Positions 28,801-36,722 of a stretch of DNA of 64,000 nucleotides are shown one piece after another. Within the stretch, counting starts at the first letter, position 1. Every line of letters starts with the position of its first letter. The position numbers and the translations under genes are program-made. A model generated the notes under the pieces. The model had not been told where the DNA came from and did no database searches. It saw nothing but the letters and a program-made list of their open reading frames with translations. Source of the DNA: JBKBKC01 sp046294265 (GTDB taxonomy: Bacteria; Pseudomonadota; Alphaproteobacteria; Rhodobacterales; Rhodobacteraceae); assembly GCA_046294265.1 (NCBI GenBank), contig JBKBKC010000008.1, positions 1 through 64,000 of the forward strand, written 5' to 3'.

Positions 28801-29222
28801 GCGCCGAATTCGACGGCACGCTGCGCCCCGTCTTTCATCTGGCGCCGCCCTTCCTTCCGGGGCGTGACGGGCAGGGCCGGCCGAAAAAACGCGCTTTCGG
28901 CCCGTGGATGATCCCCGCCTTCCGCCTGCTGGCCCGCCTGAAACCCCTGCGCGGCACCCGCTGGGATCCCTTTGGCCGCAGCGCCGAGCGCCGGATGGAA
29001 CGCGACCTGATCGCGCAATACGAAACCGACATGGCCGCACTTCTGCCCGCCGTCACCCCCGCCACGCTGCCCCTGATCCGAGAGCTTGCCGAATTGCCGC
29101 TGACCATCCGCGGCTTCGGCCCGGTGAAAGAGGCGAACGCCGCCCGCGCCGCCGCCATCCGTGCGGCCCTGCTGGCCCGTATCCGGGCGGGCGGCGATGC
29201 GGCGCCACTTGCGGCGGAGTAG
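25827..29222 (+). CDS. Indolepyruvate ferredoxin oxidoreductase family protein (fused)
   Basis: 1131-aa single-chain 2-oxoacid:ferredoxin oxidoreductase. It has an alpha-type pyrimidine-binding domain at the N-terminus (GYRGSPLGAVD), a thiamine-diphosphate-binding core (about residues 430-600, MGGEGANWIGEAPF and FNDAVAMTGGQGNEGG), cysteine motifs CEGCGDCGVQSNC and CNKDFSCIQGFCP for iron-sulfur clusters, a gamma domain (ITGVGGTGVVTVGAILAMAA), and a C-terminal DUF6537-like tail. It likely decarboxylates aryl- or branched 2-oxoacids to acyl-CoA, reducing ferredoxin. The ATG at 25827 has GGGAGGGGG upstream. Confidence 0.9.
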   Translation: MGRQDVTLADRFDLAASPVLLNGTQALVRLMLMQKARDRAAGWNTAGYVTGYRGSPLGAVDLQMGRAGKLLSDNDIRFQPGLNEDLAATAIWGSQQAELRGQGRYDGVFALWYGKGPGVDRSGDVMRHANLAGTSPRGGVIMAMGDDHTGESSTTCHQSEWAMLDASIPVVSPAGVQEILDYGLYAFALSRFAGVWTGLKLMKDTVEATAVVDGRIDRMAFDTPDFPMPPGGLNIRLGDHWVAQEERLVNHKRFAAEAFSHANRIDRRVWGKPGAKIGFVAAGKNWLDLEHALRLLGLDAEGAERLGITTYKVGQVWPLDMAGFHDWAEGLDLIVAVEEKRKLIEVQIKEAIFDDRRGRRVWGGRRGGPGDEVLFPVPMSIDPMLVAEKLGGILIDEGRGTDAIRAALARIEAARRADNAPEIAARLPYFCAGCPHNTSTRLPEGARAGGGIGCHTMALWMDRGTSGLTQMGGEGANWIGEAPFSHTLHVFQNLGDGTYNHSGILAIRAALAAGTTITYKILFNDAVAMTGGQGNEGGLTAYRIARELVAMGVGTIAVVYDEKEDIYPRLFPSGVTTHTRDQMPAVQERLQQVPGVSAIIYVQTCAAEKRRRRKRGTYPDPDKRVFINTDICEGCGDCGVQSNCVSLVPVETELGRKRAIDQSSCNKDFSCIQGFCPSFVTLEGARPKSAATARIDTGDLPEPALPPIHGTHNVVITGVGGTGVVTVGAILAMAAHVAGMGAGMMEMAGLAQKGGAVHIHCRLAPRPEDITAIRVATGEADAVIGGDLVVSAGAKTIGLMTTGRTGAVVNDHEIVTGEFTRNTEFRIPSDRLRLSLEARLQDRVAFFDATDLARIAMGDSIYSNMMVFGAAWQQGLIPVPLTAILRAIDLNGTGAAANARAFAIGRWAVLHPDLAARILLPEPPVPVDPVAFRADHLRAYQDDALADRFVTLVNTVPPDLRESVARGYHKLLAIKDEYEVARLHLSTLDKARAEFDGTLRPVFHLAPPFLPGRDGQGRPKKRAFGPWMIPAFRLLARLKPLRGTRWDPFGRSAERRMERDLIAQYETDMAALLPAVTPATLPLIRELAELPLTIRGFGPVKEANAARAAAIRAALLARIRAGGDAAPLAAE

Positions 29223-29308
29223 CGAAACCTTCGCAATACCGTCATCTTTGCTGGCGAAACTGCATGGTCAAGGTTACATATGTTGGGGCGAGAGGGACCG
29301 GGGCCGCG

Positions 29309-30187
29309 ATGACCATGCAGGAAGTGACGCGCGACATCAGCTATGCCTCCTCGGCGCAAACCCGCGGGGGACGCACGCTGATCCGGGTCCTCGAGAATAT
29401 CACCGGCCGCATCAGCCTGATCCGCCGCGCCGAAGGCTATGAGAACGAGGTGCAGCGCGGCCGGTCGTTCTGGCAGGTCATCCCCGAGCGGTTCGGTCTG
29501 TCGCTGGATGTGGTGGGCGGAAGCCTGGGCAACATCCCCGCCAACGGCCCGCTGATCCTGATCGCCAATCACCCCTACGGCATCCTCGACGGCCTGATGA
29601 TGGGGCACCTGATGGACGCCGCGCGCGGCGATTTCCGCATCCTGGCCAACTCCGTGTTCCGCCGGGCAGAGGCGCTCAACCGCGTGGTCCTGCCGATCTC
29701 CTTCGACGAGACGAAAGAGGCGGTGAAGCTGAACCTCAACACCCGTGCGGCGGCGCTGTCCTATCTGGGCGCCGGGGGGGCCATCGGGGTGTTTCCGGGT
29801 GGCACCGTCTCAACCGCCGCCAAGCCGTTCTCGCAGCCGATGGACCCGGGCTGGCGCAATTTCACCGCCAAGATGATCGCGAAATCCGACGCGACGGTGG
29901 TGCCGATCTTCTTTACCGGCCACAATTCGCGCCTGTTCCAGATCGCCAGCCACCTGCACACCACGCTGCGCCTCGGCCTGCTGATCAAGGAATTCAAGAG
30001 CCGCATCGACGAACCCGTGCGCGTGGTGATCGGCGACCCCATCGCCTCCACCCGGCTCGACCCGCTGAAATCCGACCCCCGCGCCATGATGGATTTCCTG
30101 CGCCGGGAAACCTATGCCCTTTCGCCGCGCCCGATGAAGTCCTATGACTACGGCTACGAATTCGAGGACAAGTACAAGGCGCGCTAG
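29309..30187 (+). CDS. Lysophospholipid acyltransferase family protein
   Basis: 292 aa. A PlsC-like domain contains NHPYGILDGLMMG (the HX4D-type block I, here with the His in NHP) and the block III-type FPGGTVS. It probably transfers an acyl group to a lyso-lipid or a related acceptor at the membrane. The ATG at 29309 (MTMQEV) has AGAGGGA upstream at a somewhat long distance; 29264 and 29315 are alternative starts. The frame remains open far upstream but there it is antisense/overlapping to the ior gene. It precedes murI by 15 bp. Confidence 0.75.
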   Translation: MTMQEVTRDISYASSAQTRGGRTLIRVLENITGRISLIRRAEGYENEVQRGRSFWQVIPERFGLSLDVVGGSLGNIPANGPLILIANHPYGILDGLMMGHLMDAARGDFRILANSVFRRAEALNRVVLPISFDETKEAVKLNLNTRAAALSYLGAGGAIGVFPGGTVSTAAKPFSQPMDPGWRNFTAKMIAKSDATVVPIFFTGHNSRLFQIASHLHTTLRLGLLIKEFKSRIDEPVRVVIGDPIASTRLDPLKSDPRAMMDFLRRETYALSPRPMKSYDYGYEFEDKYKAR

Positions 30188-30202
30188 CGCCGGGGGGGCA
30201 GC

Positions 30203-31015
30203 GTGGCGGTAGGGGTGTTCGACAGCGGGCTTGGCGGCCTGACGGTTCTGGATGCCCTCGCCAAGCGCCTGCCTGATGTGCCGTTTGTCTATCTGGGCGA
30301 CAATGCCCATGCCCCCTACGGCGTGCGCACCCATGATGACATCTTCGCCCTGACCTGCGCCGCCGTCGAACGCCTCTGGGCCGAAGGCTGTGATCTGGTG
30401 ATCCTCGCTTGCAACACCGCCTCGGCCTCCGCGCTCAAGCGCATGCAGGAAACCTGGGTCCCGCGCGACAAGCGCGTGCTGGGCGTGTTCGTGCCACTGA
30501 TCGAGGCGCTGACCGAACGGCAGTGGGGTGACAATTCCCCCCCGCGCGAGGTGGATGTGAAGCATGTGGCGCTGTTCGCCACGCCCGCCACGGTGGCAAG
30601 CCGCGCCTTCCAGCGCGAGCTGGCCTTCCGTGCCATCGGCGTGGACGTCGAGGCGCAGCCCTGCGGTGGCGTGGTCGATGCCATCGAGCAGGGCGACGAG
30701 CTGCTGGCCGAGGCGCTGGTGCGCAGCCATGTCGAGGCGCTCAAGCGCCGGATGCCGCATCCTCAGGCGGCGGTTCTGGGCTGCACGCATTACCCTTTGA
30801 TGGAGGGGGTATTTGCCGAGGCTCTGGGCCCCGGTGTGCGCGTCTACAGCCAGGCGAACCTTGTGGCCGAGGCGCTCGCCGACTACCTCGCACGGCGGCC
30901 CGAGTTTCTGGGTCCGGGCCGGGAGGCGCGGTTCCTGACCACCGGCGACCCCCGCGCGGTCAGCGACCGGGCGACGCAGTTCCTGCGCAAGCGGGTGATG
31001 TTCGAGGCCGCCTGA
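30203..31015 (+). CDS. murI: Glutamate racemase
   Basis: Makes D-glutamate for peptidoglycan. 270 aa, with the N-terminal GVFDSGLGGLTVL motif and both catalytic cysteines in ACNTASA and GCTHYPL. The start is GTG at 30203 with a G-rich ribosome-binding region. An ordinary, full-length member. Confidence 0.93.
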   Translation: MAVGVFDSGLGGLTVLDALAKRLPDVPFVYLGDNAHAPYGVRTHDDIFALTCAAVERLWAEGCDLVILACNTASASALKRMQETWVPRDKRVLGVFVPLIEALTERQWGDNSPPREVDVKHVALFATPATVASRAFQRELAFRAIGVDVEAQPCGGVVDAIEQGDELLAEALVRSHVEALKRRMPHPQAAVLGCTHYPLMEGVFAEALGPGVRVYSQANLVAEALADYLARRPEFLGPGREARFLTTGDPRAVSDRATQFLRKRVMFEAA

Positions 31016-31082
31016 CGGGGCGCAAACCTTTCCAAGGGGTTAATCCGCTCGGTCAAGGCCCTGATTTTCCACATACGAAAAC

Positions 31083-31101
31083 GTGTCCCATCGTGGGACA
31101 C
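31083..31101. promoter_or_regulatory. Perfect 8-bp inverted repeat
   Basis: GTGTCCCA-TCG-TGGGACAC, 68 bp after murI and 112 bp before the next start. There is no T tract, so a regulator site is as likely as a weak terminator. No regulator can be assigned. Confidence 0.4.
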
Positions 31102-31212
31102 CCCGCGCGGCTGGTGCTGATCCAGGTTAGCGGCGCACCTGGGACAGGGGTGTAACGCACCGTGATACACGCCGATGCCACCCCGGCATCCACAGGCACC
31201 CGAGGATTCATC

Positions 31213-31704
31213 ATGACCCGCACCCTTCTTGCCGCCGCCCTGACGGGCCTTTTGATGTCCACCACCGCCTTCGCCGCCATGGGCGACAAGGTGCGCGACA
31301 TCGAGGTGTCGATGGATCTGACGGCCGTCTCGAACGCCGCGGCCGCCGCCCGCTTCGCCAATGTGGCGACCGACCTGCAGGGCGCCATCGCGCGCCGCAT
31401 GGCGGGCCAGATCGACGAAAGCGGCAAGCGGATTTCGGTGGACATCTCGGAGATCGAACTGAGCAATTCCTATTCCGAAACCGCCGGTATGGCCGATACC
31501 CGTCTCGTCGGGCGCATCGTGATCAAGGACAGCGCTGGCAGCACCAACCTTGAGACCTACGAACTCACGATCGACGTGGACCAGTCAGCGTTCTACATCC
31601 CGCAGACGATGGACCGCGCGCAACTCATGGCCAGCAGCGACCTCTACTATGCGTCCATGATCAATGCCTTCGCTGACAATGTGGTGAAGAACTTTAACAA
31701 GTGA
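31213..31704 (+). CDS. Secreted protein of unknown function
   Basis: 163 aa. A clear signal peptide (about 21 residues, TTAFA-AM) then a soluble domain with no motif I recognise. The sequence DLTAVSNAAAAARFANVATDLQ suggests an amphipathic helix, followed by beta-rich segments. It should be periplasmic. The ATG at 31213 has GAGG upstream; an ATG at 31162 would give an atypical leader. It is flanked by a terminator and seems monocistronic. Confidence 0.75.
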   Translation: MTRTLLAAALTGLLMSTTAFAAMGDKVRDIEVSMDLTAVSNAAAAARFANVATDLQGAIARRMAGQIDESGKRISVDISEIELSNSYSETAGMADTRLVGRIVIKDSAGSTNLETYELTIDVDQSAFYIPQTMDRAQLMASSDLYYASMINAFADNVVKNFNK

Positions 31705-31710
31705 GTCATG

Positions 31711-31746
31711 CCCGGCAGGCTGCATGTTGCCGCCTGCCGGGGTTTT
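31711..31746 (+). terminator. Rho-independent terminator
   Basis: Perfect 10-bp stem CCCGGCAGGC / GCCTGCCGGG (31711-31720 and 31732-31741) followed by GTTTTC. It ends the secreted-protein transcript ahead of argC. Confidence 0.8.
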
Positions 31747-31810
31747 CAGCTTGCATGACGGCGCAGTTTTGGCCCAGAACGCCTCCGACACCCGACCGGA
31801 GGAACCTGCC

Positions 31811-32839
31811 ATGACCGCCCGCATCGCCATCCTGGGGGCCTCGGGTTACACCGGGGCGGAGCTTGTGCGCCTGATATCCACGCATCCGGGGATGCGGATC
31901 GTGGCGCTGTCGGCCGACCGAAAGGCGGGCATGGCCATGGCGGAGGTGTTCCCCTTTCTGCGCCATCTGGACCTGCCGCAGCTATGCAAGATTGGTGAGA
32001 TTGATTTCGTCAATATTGACATGTGCTTCTGCGCACTTCCTCATGCAACGTCTCAAGAGGTGATCGCAAAGCTCCCTCGCAGCTTGAAAATCGTCGATTT
32101 GAGCGCGGATTTTCGGCTGCGCGATCCCGCAGCCTATGAAAGATGGTATGGCCAGCCGCATGCCGCGCCCGACCTTCAGGCAGAGGCTGTCTATGGCCTG
32201 ACCGAGTTTTACCGCGATGCGATCCGGGGAGCACGTCTGGTGGCGGGCACGGGCTGCAACGCCGCCGCCGGGCAGTTCGCGCTCCGGCCGCTCATTTCGG
32301 CGGGCGTGATTGACCTTGACCGCATTGTGATCGACCTCAAGGCGGGAGTGTCGGGGGCAGGGCGGTCGGCCAAGGAGAACCTGCTGCATGCCGAGTTGTC
32401 GGGGGGCACGCACACCTATTCCGCCGGGGGAAAGCATCGGCACCTTGGGGAATTCGATCAGGAATTCAGCCTCTTGGCAGGCCGCCCGGTGCAGGTGCAG
32501 TTCACCCCGCACCTGTTGCCGATGAACCGCGGGATCCTTGCCACCGTCTATGTTGACGGCGATCCGGCGACCGTCCACGCGACATTGGCAGCGGCCTATG
32601 CGGGCGAACCCTTCCTGCGGGTGCTACCTTTCGGCACGCTCCCCTCGACACGCGACATCGCAGGATCCAATTTCTGCCATGTCGGGGTTGTGGGTGACCG
32701 CGTGGCAGGTCGCGCGGTGGTAGTGTCGGTGTTGGACAACCTGACCAAGGGCTCGTCCGGGCAGGCGATCCAGAATGCGAACGTGATGTTGGGGTTAGAG
32801 GAGGAAATGGGTCTGATGCTGGCACCCGTATTCCCGTGA
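31811..32839 (+). CDS. argC: N-acetyl-gamma-glutamyl-phosphate reductase
   Basis: Third step of arginine synthesis: reduces N-acetylglutamyl phosphate to the semialdehyde with NADPH. 342 aa with the nucleotide-binding GASGYTGAELVRL start and the catalytic cysteine in GTGCNAAAGQ. The ATG at 31811 follows GGAGG. The next gene is ccmE, 4 bp downstream. Confidence 0.94.
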   Translation: MTARIAILGASGYTGAELVRLISTHPGMRIVALSADRKAGMAMAEVFPFLRHLDLPQLCKIGEIDFVNIDMCFCALPHATSQEVIAKLPRSLKIVDLSADFRLRDPAAYERWYGQPHAAPDLQAEAVYGLTEFYRDAIRGARLVAGTGCNAAAGQFALRPLISAGVIDLDRIVIDLKAGVSGAGRSAKENLLHAELSGGTHTYSAGGKHRHLGEFDQEFSLLAGRPVQVQFTPHLLPMNRGILATVYVDGDPATVHATLAAAYAGEPFLRVLPFGTLPSTRDIAGSNFCHVGVVGDRVAGRAVVVSVLDNLTKGSSGQAIQNANVMLGLEEEMGLMLAPVFP

Positions 32840-32843
32840 AGCA

Positions 32844-33299
32844 ATGAAAAGCTTGAAGAAACAAAGACGTATCCAGATCATCCTCGTGGCCTTCGTCGCC
32901 CTGGCGCTTTCTACGGGCCTGATCGGCTATGCCATGCGCGACGGCATCGCCTTTTTCCGCTCGCCGACCCAGGTGGTCGAGGCACCGCCCGAACCGCATG
33001 AGGTGTTCCGCATCGGTGGTCTGGTCGAGGAAGGCTCGATCGAGCGGGGGCAGGGCGAGACGATTCGGTTTCGCGTGACCGATACCAACGCCACCGTGCC
33101 CGTCGCCTTTACCGGCATCCTGCCTGACCTCTTTGGCGAGGGGCAAGGAATGGTGGGCACCGGCCGCTACATTGATGGCGTATTTGAGGCCTCTGAAATC
33201 CTTGCCAAACATGATGAGACCTACATGCCCAAGGAAGTGGTTGACGCGCTGAAGGAGCAGGGCGTCTATCAAGATCCGAAGGCGGCACCGAACGGCTGA
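32844..33299 (+). CDS. ccmE: Cytochrome c maturation heme chaperone CcmE
   Basis: Membrane-anchored periplasmic protein that carries heme covalently to apocytochrome c. 151 aa: positively charged N-terminus, one membrane helix (about 11-30), an OB-fold domain and the heme-attachment motif LAKHDETYMP with His123 and Tyr127. Start 4 bp after argC, so probably co-transcribed. No other ccm genes are in the window. Confidence 0.93.
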   Translation: MKSLKKQRRIQIILVAFVALALSTGLIGYAMRDGIAFFRSPTQVVEAPPEPHEVFRIGGLVEEGSIERGQGETIRFRVTDTNATVPVAFTGILPDLFGEGQGMVGTGRYIDGVFEASEILAKHDETYMPKEVVDALKEQGVYQDPKAAPNG

Positions 33300-33328
33300 T
33301 TACCCGGTCGTTAATGTCGCCAAAGCAG

Positions 33329-33350
33329 CCTCTGGCCATCAAGCCGGAGG
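33329..33350 (+). promoter_or_regulatory. Hairpin covering the endolysin ribosome-binding site
   Basis: CCTCTGGC (33329-33336) can pair over all eight positions (one U-G) with GCCGGAGG (33343-33350), whose GGAGG is the Shine-Dalgarno sequence of the gene starting at 33357. The fold would hide the ribosome-binding site. Confidence 0.5.
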
Positions 33351-33356
33351 CAGGTC

Positions 33357-33968
33357 ATGCGCAGTATCGACAAGATCGCAGAAGAGATCGTCGCCCGCGA
33401 GGGCGGCTTTGTGAATGACCCCGACGACCCCGGCGGGGCCACGAAATACGGGGTGACCATCCACACCATGCGCCGTCTTGGCCTCGACCTGACCGGGGAC
33501 GGGCAGGTGGATGTGGAGGATGTGAAGCGGCTGACCCGGGCCGATGCGCAGCGGATTTTCCTGGAGCATTACTACCGCCGCCCGCGGATTGACGCGCTGC
33601 CCGAGGCGGTGCAGGCGTCGGTTTTCGACATGTATGTGAACGCAGGCGCCAATGCGGTGAGGGTGTTGCAGCGGCTGCTGACCGACATGGGCTTTCCCTG
33701 CGATCCTGACGGGGCCATCGGGCCGGTCACGATCCGGGCGGCGCAAATGGCTTATGAGGCGGCACCGGGCCATCTGGCCGATGCCTATGCCATCGCGCGG
33801 CGCAACTACTACTACGCCCTCGCCGACAGCCGCCCCGCGAGCCGGAAATACGCGCGCCGCAGGGATGGCGGCAAGGGCGGCTGGATCACGCGGGCGGAGG
33901 AGTTCATGGCCCCGAAATACCGGCTGAGCGAGGCGCAACACAGGGCGAGGGTGGCGAAATGGGCGTGA
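33357..33968 (+). CDS. GH108-type endolysin (muramidase)
   Basis: 203 aa glycoside hydrolase family 108 protein with the N-terminal catalytic block REGGFVNDPDDPGGATKYGVT (active-site Glu) and the C-terminal peptidoglycan-binding-like region (DMYVNAGANAVRVLQRLL, then GAIGPVTIRA). No signal peptide, so release needs a holin, which is encoded next with a 10-bp overlap. The ribosome-binding site GGAGG is in a hairpin. This pair matches the lysis genes that release gene transfer agents in Rhodobacter capsulatus. No phage structural genes are near. Confidence 0.85.
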   Translation: MRSIDKIAEEIVAREGGFVNDPDDPGGATKYGVTIHTMRRLGLDLTGDGQVDVEDVKRLTRADAQRIFLEHYYRRPRIDALPEAVQASVFDMYVNAGANAVRVLQRLLTDMGFPCDPDGAIGPVTIRAAQMAYEAAPGHLADAYAIARRNYYYALADSRPASRKYARRRDGGKGGWITRAEEFMAPKYRLSEAQHRARVAKWA

Positions 33969-34435
33969 TCGGGCGGATTTTTGCACCGGCGGCGATCACC
34001 GCTACGGCGGATGCGGCCAAGGGGCTGGCCGAGGTGTTCACGCCGAACGCCACGCGGCGGATGGAACTGTCGGCCGAGGCGCAGGCGGCGGCGCTGAAAC
34101 AGCTGGGGCTGGAATACGCCGACCCCGGGATGGGCTGGTTCGACCGGATGGTGAACGGGCTGAACCGGCTGCCGCGTCCCATGCTGGCCTTCGGCACGCT
34201 GGGGCTGTTTGCCTATGCGATGGTCGATCCGGTAAGTTTCGGTGCGCGGATGGTGGGGCTGAACGCGGTGCCCGAGCCGCTGTGGTGGCTTCTGGGGGCG
34301 GTGGTCGGGTTCTATTTCGGGGCGCGCGAGGCGCATTATTTCCGCACCAAACCCGTGGTTGCCCCCTTTGCACCGCCTGCAATGCCCGAGGATACCGGCA
34401 ACCCCGCGCTGGAGGATTGGCGCCGCGGGTCCTAG
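33959..34435 (+). CDS. Holin, 3TM family
   Basis: 158 aa. The N-terminal half is an amphipathic region (about 1-60), followed by hydrophobic segments near residues 70-90 and 105-123 and a charged C-terminus, like holins of the Holin_3TMs family. Its start overlaps the endolysin stop by 10 bp, so the two are translationally coupled. Its job would be to open the inner membrane for the endolysin. It converges with arsJ, overlapping that gene's stop by 4 bp. Confidence 0.75.
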   Translation: MGVIGRIFAPAAITATADAAKGLAEVFTPNATRRMELSAEAQAAALKQLGLEYADPGMGWFDRMVNGLNRLPRPMLAFGTLGLFAYAMVDPVSFGARMVGLNAVPEPLWWLLGAVVGFYFGAREAHYFRTKPVVAPFAPPAMPEDTGNPALEDWRRGS

Positions 34436-35703
34436 TCGTCGGAGACCTTGCCCTTCACCGCGCCTTCCGTGGGGGGCAGGCGGCGCACGGCGAGCCACGA
34501 GAGGGCGGCCATCGCGGCGGCGGTGCCTAGGCAGGCGGGCAGGCCGCCCCATTGGTAGCTGAGGCCCGACAGCATCGTGCCCATCAGCCGCCCCGCCGCA
34601 TTGGCCATGTAGTAGAACCCCACATCCATCGTCACTCGCTCGGCGCTGGTGAAGGACAGGATCAGGTAGGAATGCAGCGAGGAGTTGACGGCAAAGACAA
34701 AGCCAAAGGCCATCAGCCCCGCGATCAGCGTCACGGTCAGCCAGTCGGCGGGCGCATCGCTGAAGGCCGCCGCGAGGGCCAAGGCCGCCGGGATCAGCGT
34801 CAGCATCCCCACCCAAAGCGCCGCCGACCGCGCAAGGTCTGTGGTGCCGCGCAGGATGCGGGGGGCCGAGGCCTGCACCGCGCCATAGGCGATGATCCAG
34901 GCCGCCATGAAGCCGCCGATCAGGAAGAACGCCGCGCGCCGCCCCTCATCCGTGCCATCCGACAGGATCGACTGGAAATAGACCGGGATGCCCACCACGA
35001 ACCACACGTCGCGCGCGCCGAACAGGAACATGCGGGCAAGGGACAGCCGGTTCACCCGAATGTCGGAGGACCAGACCTGGCTGAACTTGGTGTCCTTCTT
35101 GCCCTTGGGCAAACCGCCCGGCATGAAGGCTGCCACCGCCACCAGGATCACCGTCAGCACCGCCGCCATGGCAAGGACGGCGGGCACGAAGCCCGCAAGG
35201 GCCAGGAGCGCCGCGCCCAGGAAGAACCCCGCCCCCTTCACCGCGTTCTTTGATCCGGTAAGGACTGCGACCCAGCGGAACAGCGACCCTTCCGTGGGCG
35301 CCAGCACCTTTACCGCCGATTTCGACGACATCTTGGCCAGGTCCTTGGCCACGCCCGAGGCCCCCTGAACCGCCATCACGAAGGCGACCGAGGCCGCGAT
35401 CGACCATGTGGGGTCAAGCTGCGCCAAGGCCAGCAGGGCCGCCACCTGCAACCCCAGCCCGGCGTAAAGCGTGCTGGTCAGGCCGAACCGCGCGGCGATC
35501 CAGCCCGCGCCAAGGTTGGTGACGATGCCCGCAAGCTCATACAGCAGGAACAGCCAGGCCAGTTGGATCGGCGTGAACCCCAGCGCGTTGAAATGCAAGA
35601 GCACCAGCATCCGCAGCGCGCCGTCCGACAGCATGAAGGCCCAATAGGCCGCCGTTACCGCCGCATAGGCGGCCAGCGGGCGCGGCGCGGGGGCGGTGGT
35701 CAC
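34432..35703 (-). CDS. arsJ: Organoarsenical efflux MFS transporter ArsJ
   Basis: Inner-membrane exporter of 1-arseno-3-phosphoglycerate. The 423-aa protein has about 12 hydrophobic segments and the MFS layout. The conserved KDLAKMSSKSAVKVLAP segment in the central loop is characteristic of ArsJ. The GTG at 35703 is chosen because it overlaps the GAPDH stop (GTGA); a longer frame to 35757 is antisense-free but lies inside GAPDH. GAPDH and ArsRC precede it, which fixes the function. Exported arsenophosphoglycerate decays outside to arsenate. Confidence 0.88.
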   Translation of the reverse strand: MTTAPAPRPLAAYAAVTAAYWAFMLSDGALRMLVLLHFNALGFTPIQLAWLFLLYELAGIVTNLGAGWIAARFGLTSTLYAGLGLQVAALLALAQLDPTWSIAASVAFVMAVQGASGVAKDLAKMSSKSAVKVLAPTEGSLFRWVAVLTGSKNAVKGAGFFLGAALLALAGFVPAVLAMAAVLTVILVAVAAFMPGGLPKGKKDTKFSQVWSSDIRVNRLSLARMFLFGARDVWFVVGIPVYFQSILSDGTDEGRRAAFFLIGGFMAAWIIAYGAVQASAPRILRGTTDLARSAALWVGMLTLIPAALALAAAFSDAPADWLTVTLIAGLMAFGFVFAVNSSLHSYLILSFTSAERVTMDVGFYYMANAAGRLMGTMLSGLSYQWGGLPACLGTAAAMAALSWLAVRRLPPTEGAVKGKVSDD

Positions 35704-36704
35704 AGCGACGCGGCCACCATCCGCGCGATGTCCACCATGCGGCAGGCATAGCCCCATTCGTTGTCATACCAGGCAAAGATCTTCACCTGCGTTCCGTTCA
35801 CCACCATGGTGGAGCGCGCGTCGATGATGCTGGACCGCGCGTCGTTCAGGAAATCCGACGACACCAGCGGCCGGTCCTCATAGCCGAGGATCCCCGCCAG
35901 CGGGCCGTCTGCCGCGGCCTTCAGCATCGCGTTCACCTCGGCCTCGGTCGTCGGGCGCTTCACCTCGAACACGCAATCGGTGAGCGAGGCGTTCAACAGC
36001 GGCACCCGCACCGCATGGCCGTTCAGCCGGCCCGCGAGTTCGGGGTAGATCAGCGTGATGGCGGTGGCCGATCCGGTGGTGGTGGGGATCAGGTTCAACA
36101 GGGCAGAGCGCGCGCGGCGCATGTCCTTGTCGGGGCGGTCCACCATGGTCTGGGTGTTGGTCACGTCATGGATGGTGGTGATCATGCCATGCTCGATCCC
36201 CAGCCCCTCATGGATCACCTTGACCACCGGGGCGAGGCAGTTGGTGGTGCAGGAGGCGGCCGTCAGCAGGCGGTGCGCCGCGGGGTCATAGAGGTGATGG
36301 TTGACCCCATAGACGAGGTTGAGCGCACCCGCATCCTTGACCGGCGCCGAGACGACCACCTTTTTCACGCCGGCGGCCCAGTAGGGCTCGATCTTCGCCG
36401 CCGTCTTGAAAACGCCGGTGCAGTCGATCACCATGTCGATCCCGTCCAGCGCCAGCGCCTCCAGCGCGCGCTCGGCGGTCAGGGTCATGCGGTGGCCGCC
36501 GATGGTCAGGCCGGAGGTGTCATGGCTGATGTCGGGGCGCCAACGCCCATGCACCGAATCGAATTCCATCAATAGCGCGTGCTGGTCGGGGGTGCCTGCG
36601 GGATCGTTCAGCAGGGTGATGTCATGTCCAACACCTTCGTCGAACATCCGGCGCAACACGAGTTTTCCGATCCGGCCAAGGCCGTTGATGGCAATACGGG
36701 GCAT
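35700..36704 (-). CDS. gap: Arsenic-operon glyceraldehyde-3-phosphate dehydrogenase
   Basis: Uses arsenate in place of phosphate to make 1-arseno-3-phosphoglycerate, the ArsJ substrate. The 334-aa protein has the Rossmann start INGLGRIGKLVLRRMF and the active-site ASCTTNCLAP with the catalytic cysteine. It is encoded between arsRC and arsJ with a coupled stop/start. Sequence alone does not distinguish it from glycolytic GAPDH; the arsenic role rests on context. Confidence 0.88.
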   Translation of the reverse strand: MPRIAINGLGRIGKLVLRRMFDEGVGHDITLLNDPAGTPDQHALLMEFDSVHGRWRPDISHDTSGLTIGGHRMTLTAERALEALALDGIDMVIDCTGVFKTAAKIEPYWAAGVKKVVVSAPVKDAGALNLVYGVNHHLYDPAAHRLLTAASCTTNCLAPVVKVIHEGLGIEHGMITTIHDVTNTQTMVDRPDKDMRRARSALLNLIPTTTGSATAITLIYPELAGRLNGHAVRVPLLNASLTDCVFEVKRPTTEAEVNAMLKAAADGPLAGILGYEDRPLVSSDFLNDARSSIIDARSTMVVNGTQVKIFAWYDNEWGYACRMVDIARMVAASL

Positions 36705-36722
36705 GGGCGTGGTCCTTGTCTG

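Noticed and set aside
33357..34435. Prophage
   Set aside because: Apart from endolysin and holin there is no terminase, capsid, tail or integrase gene in the neighbourhood.
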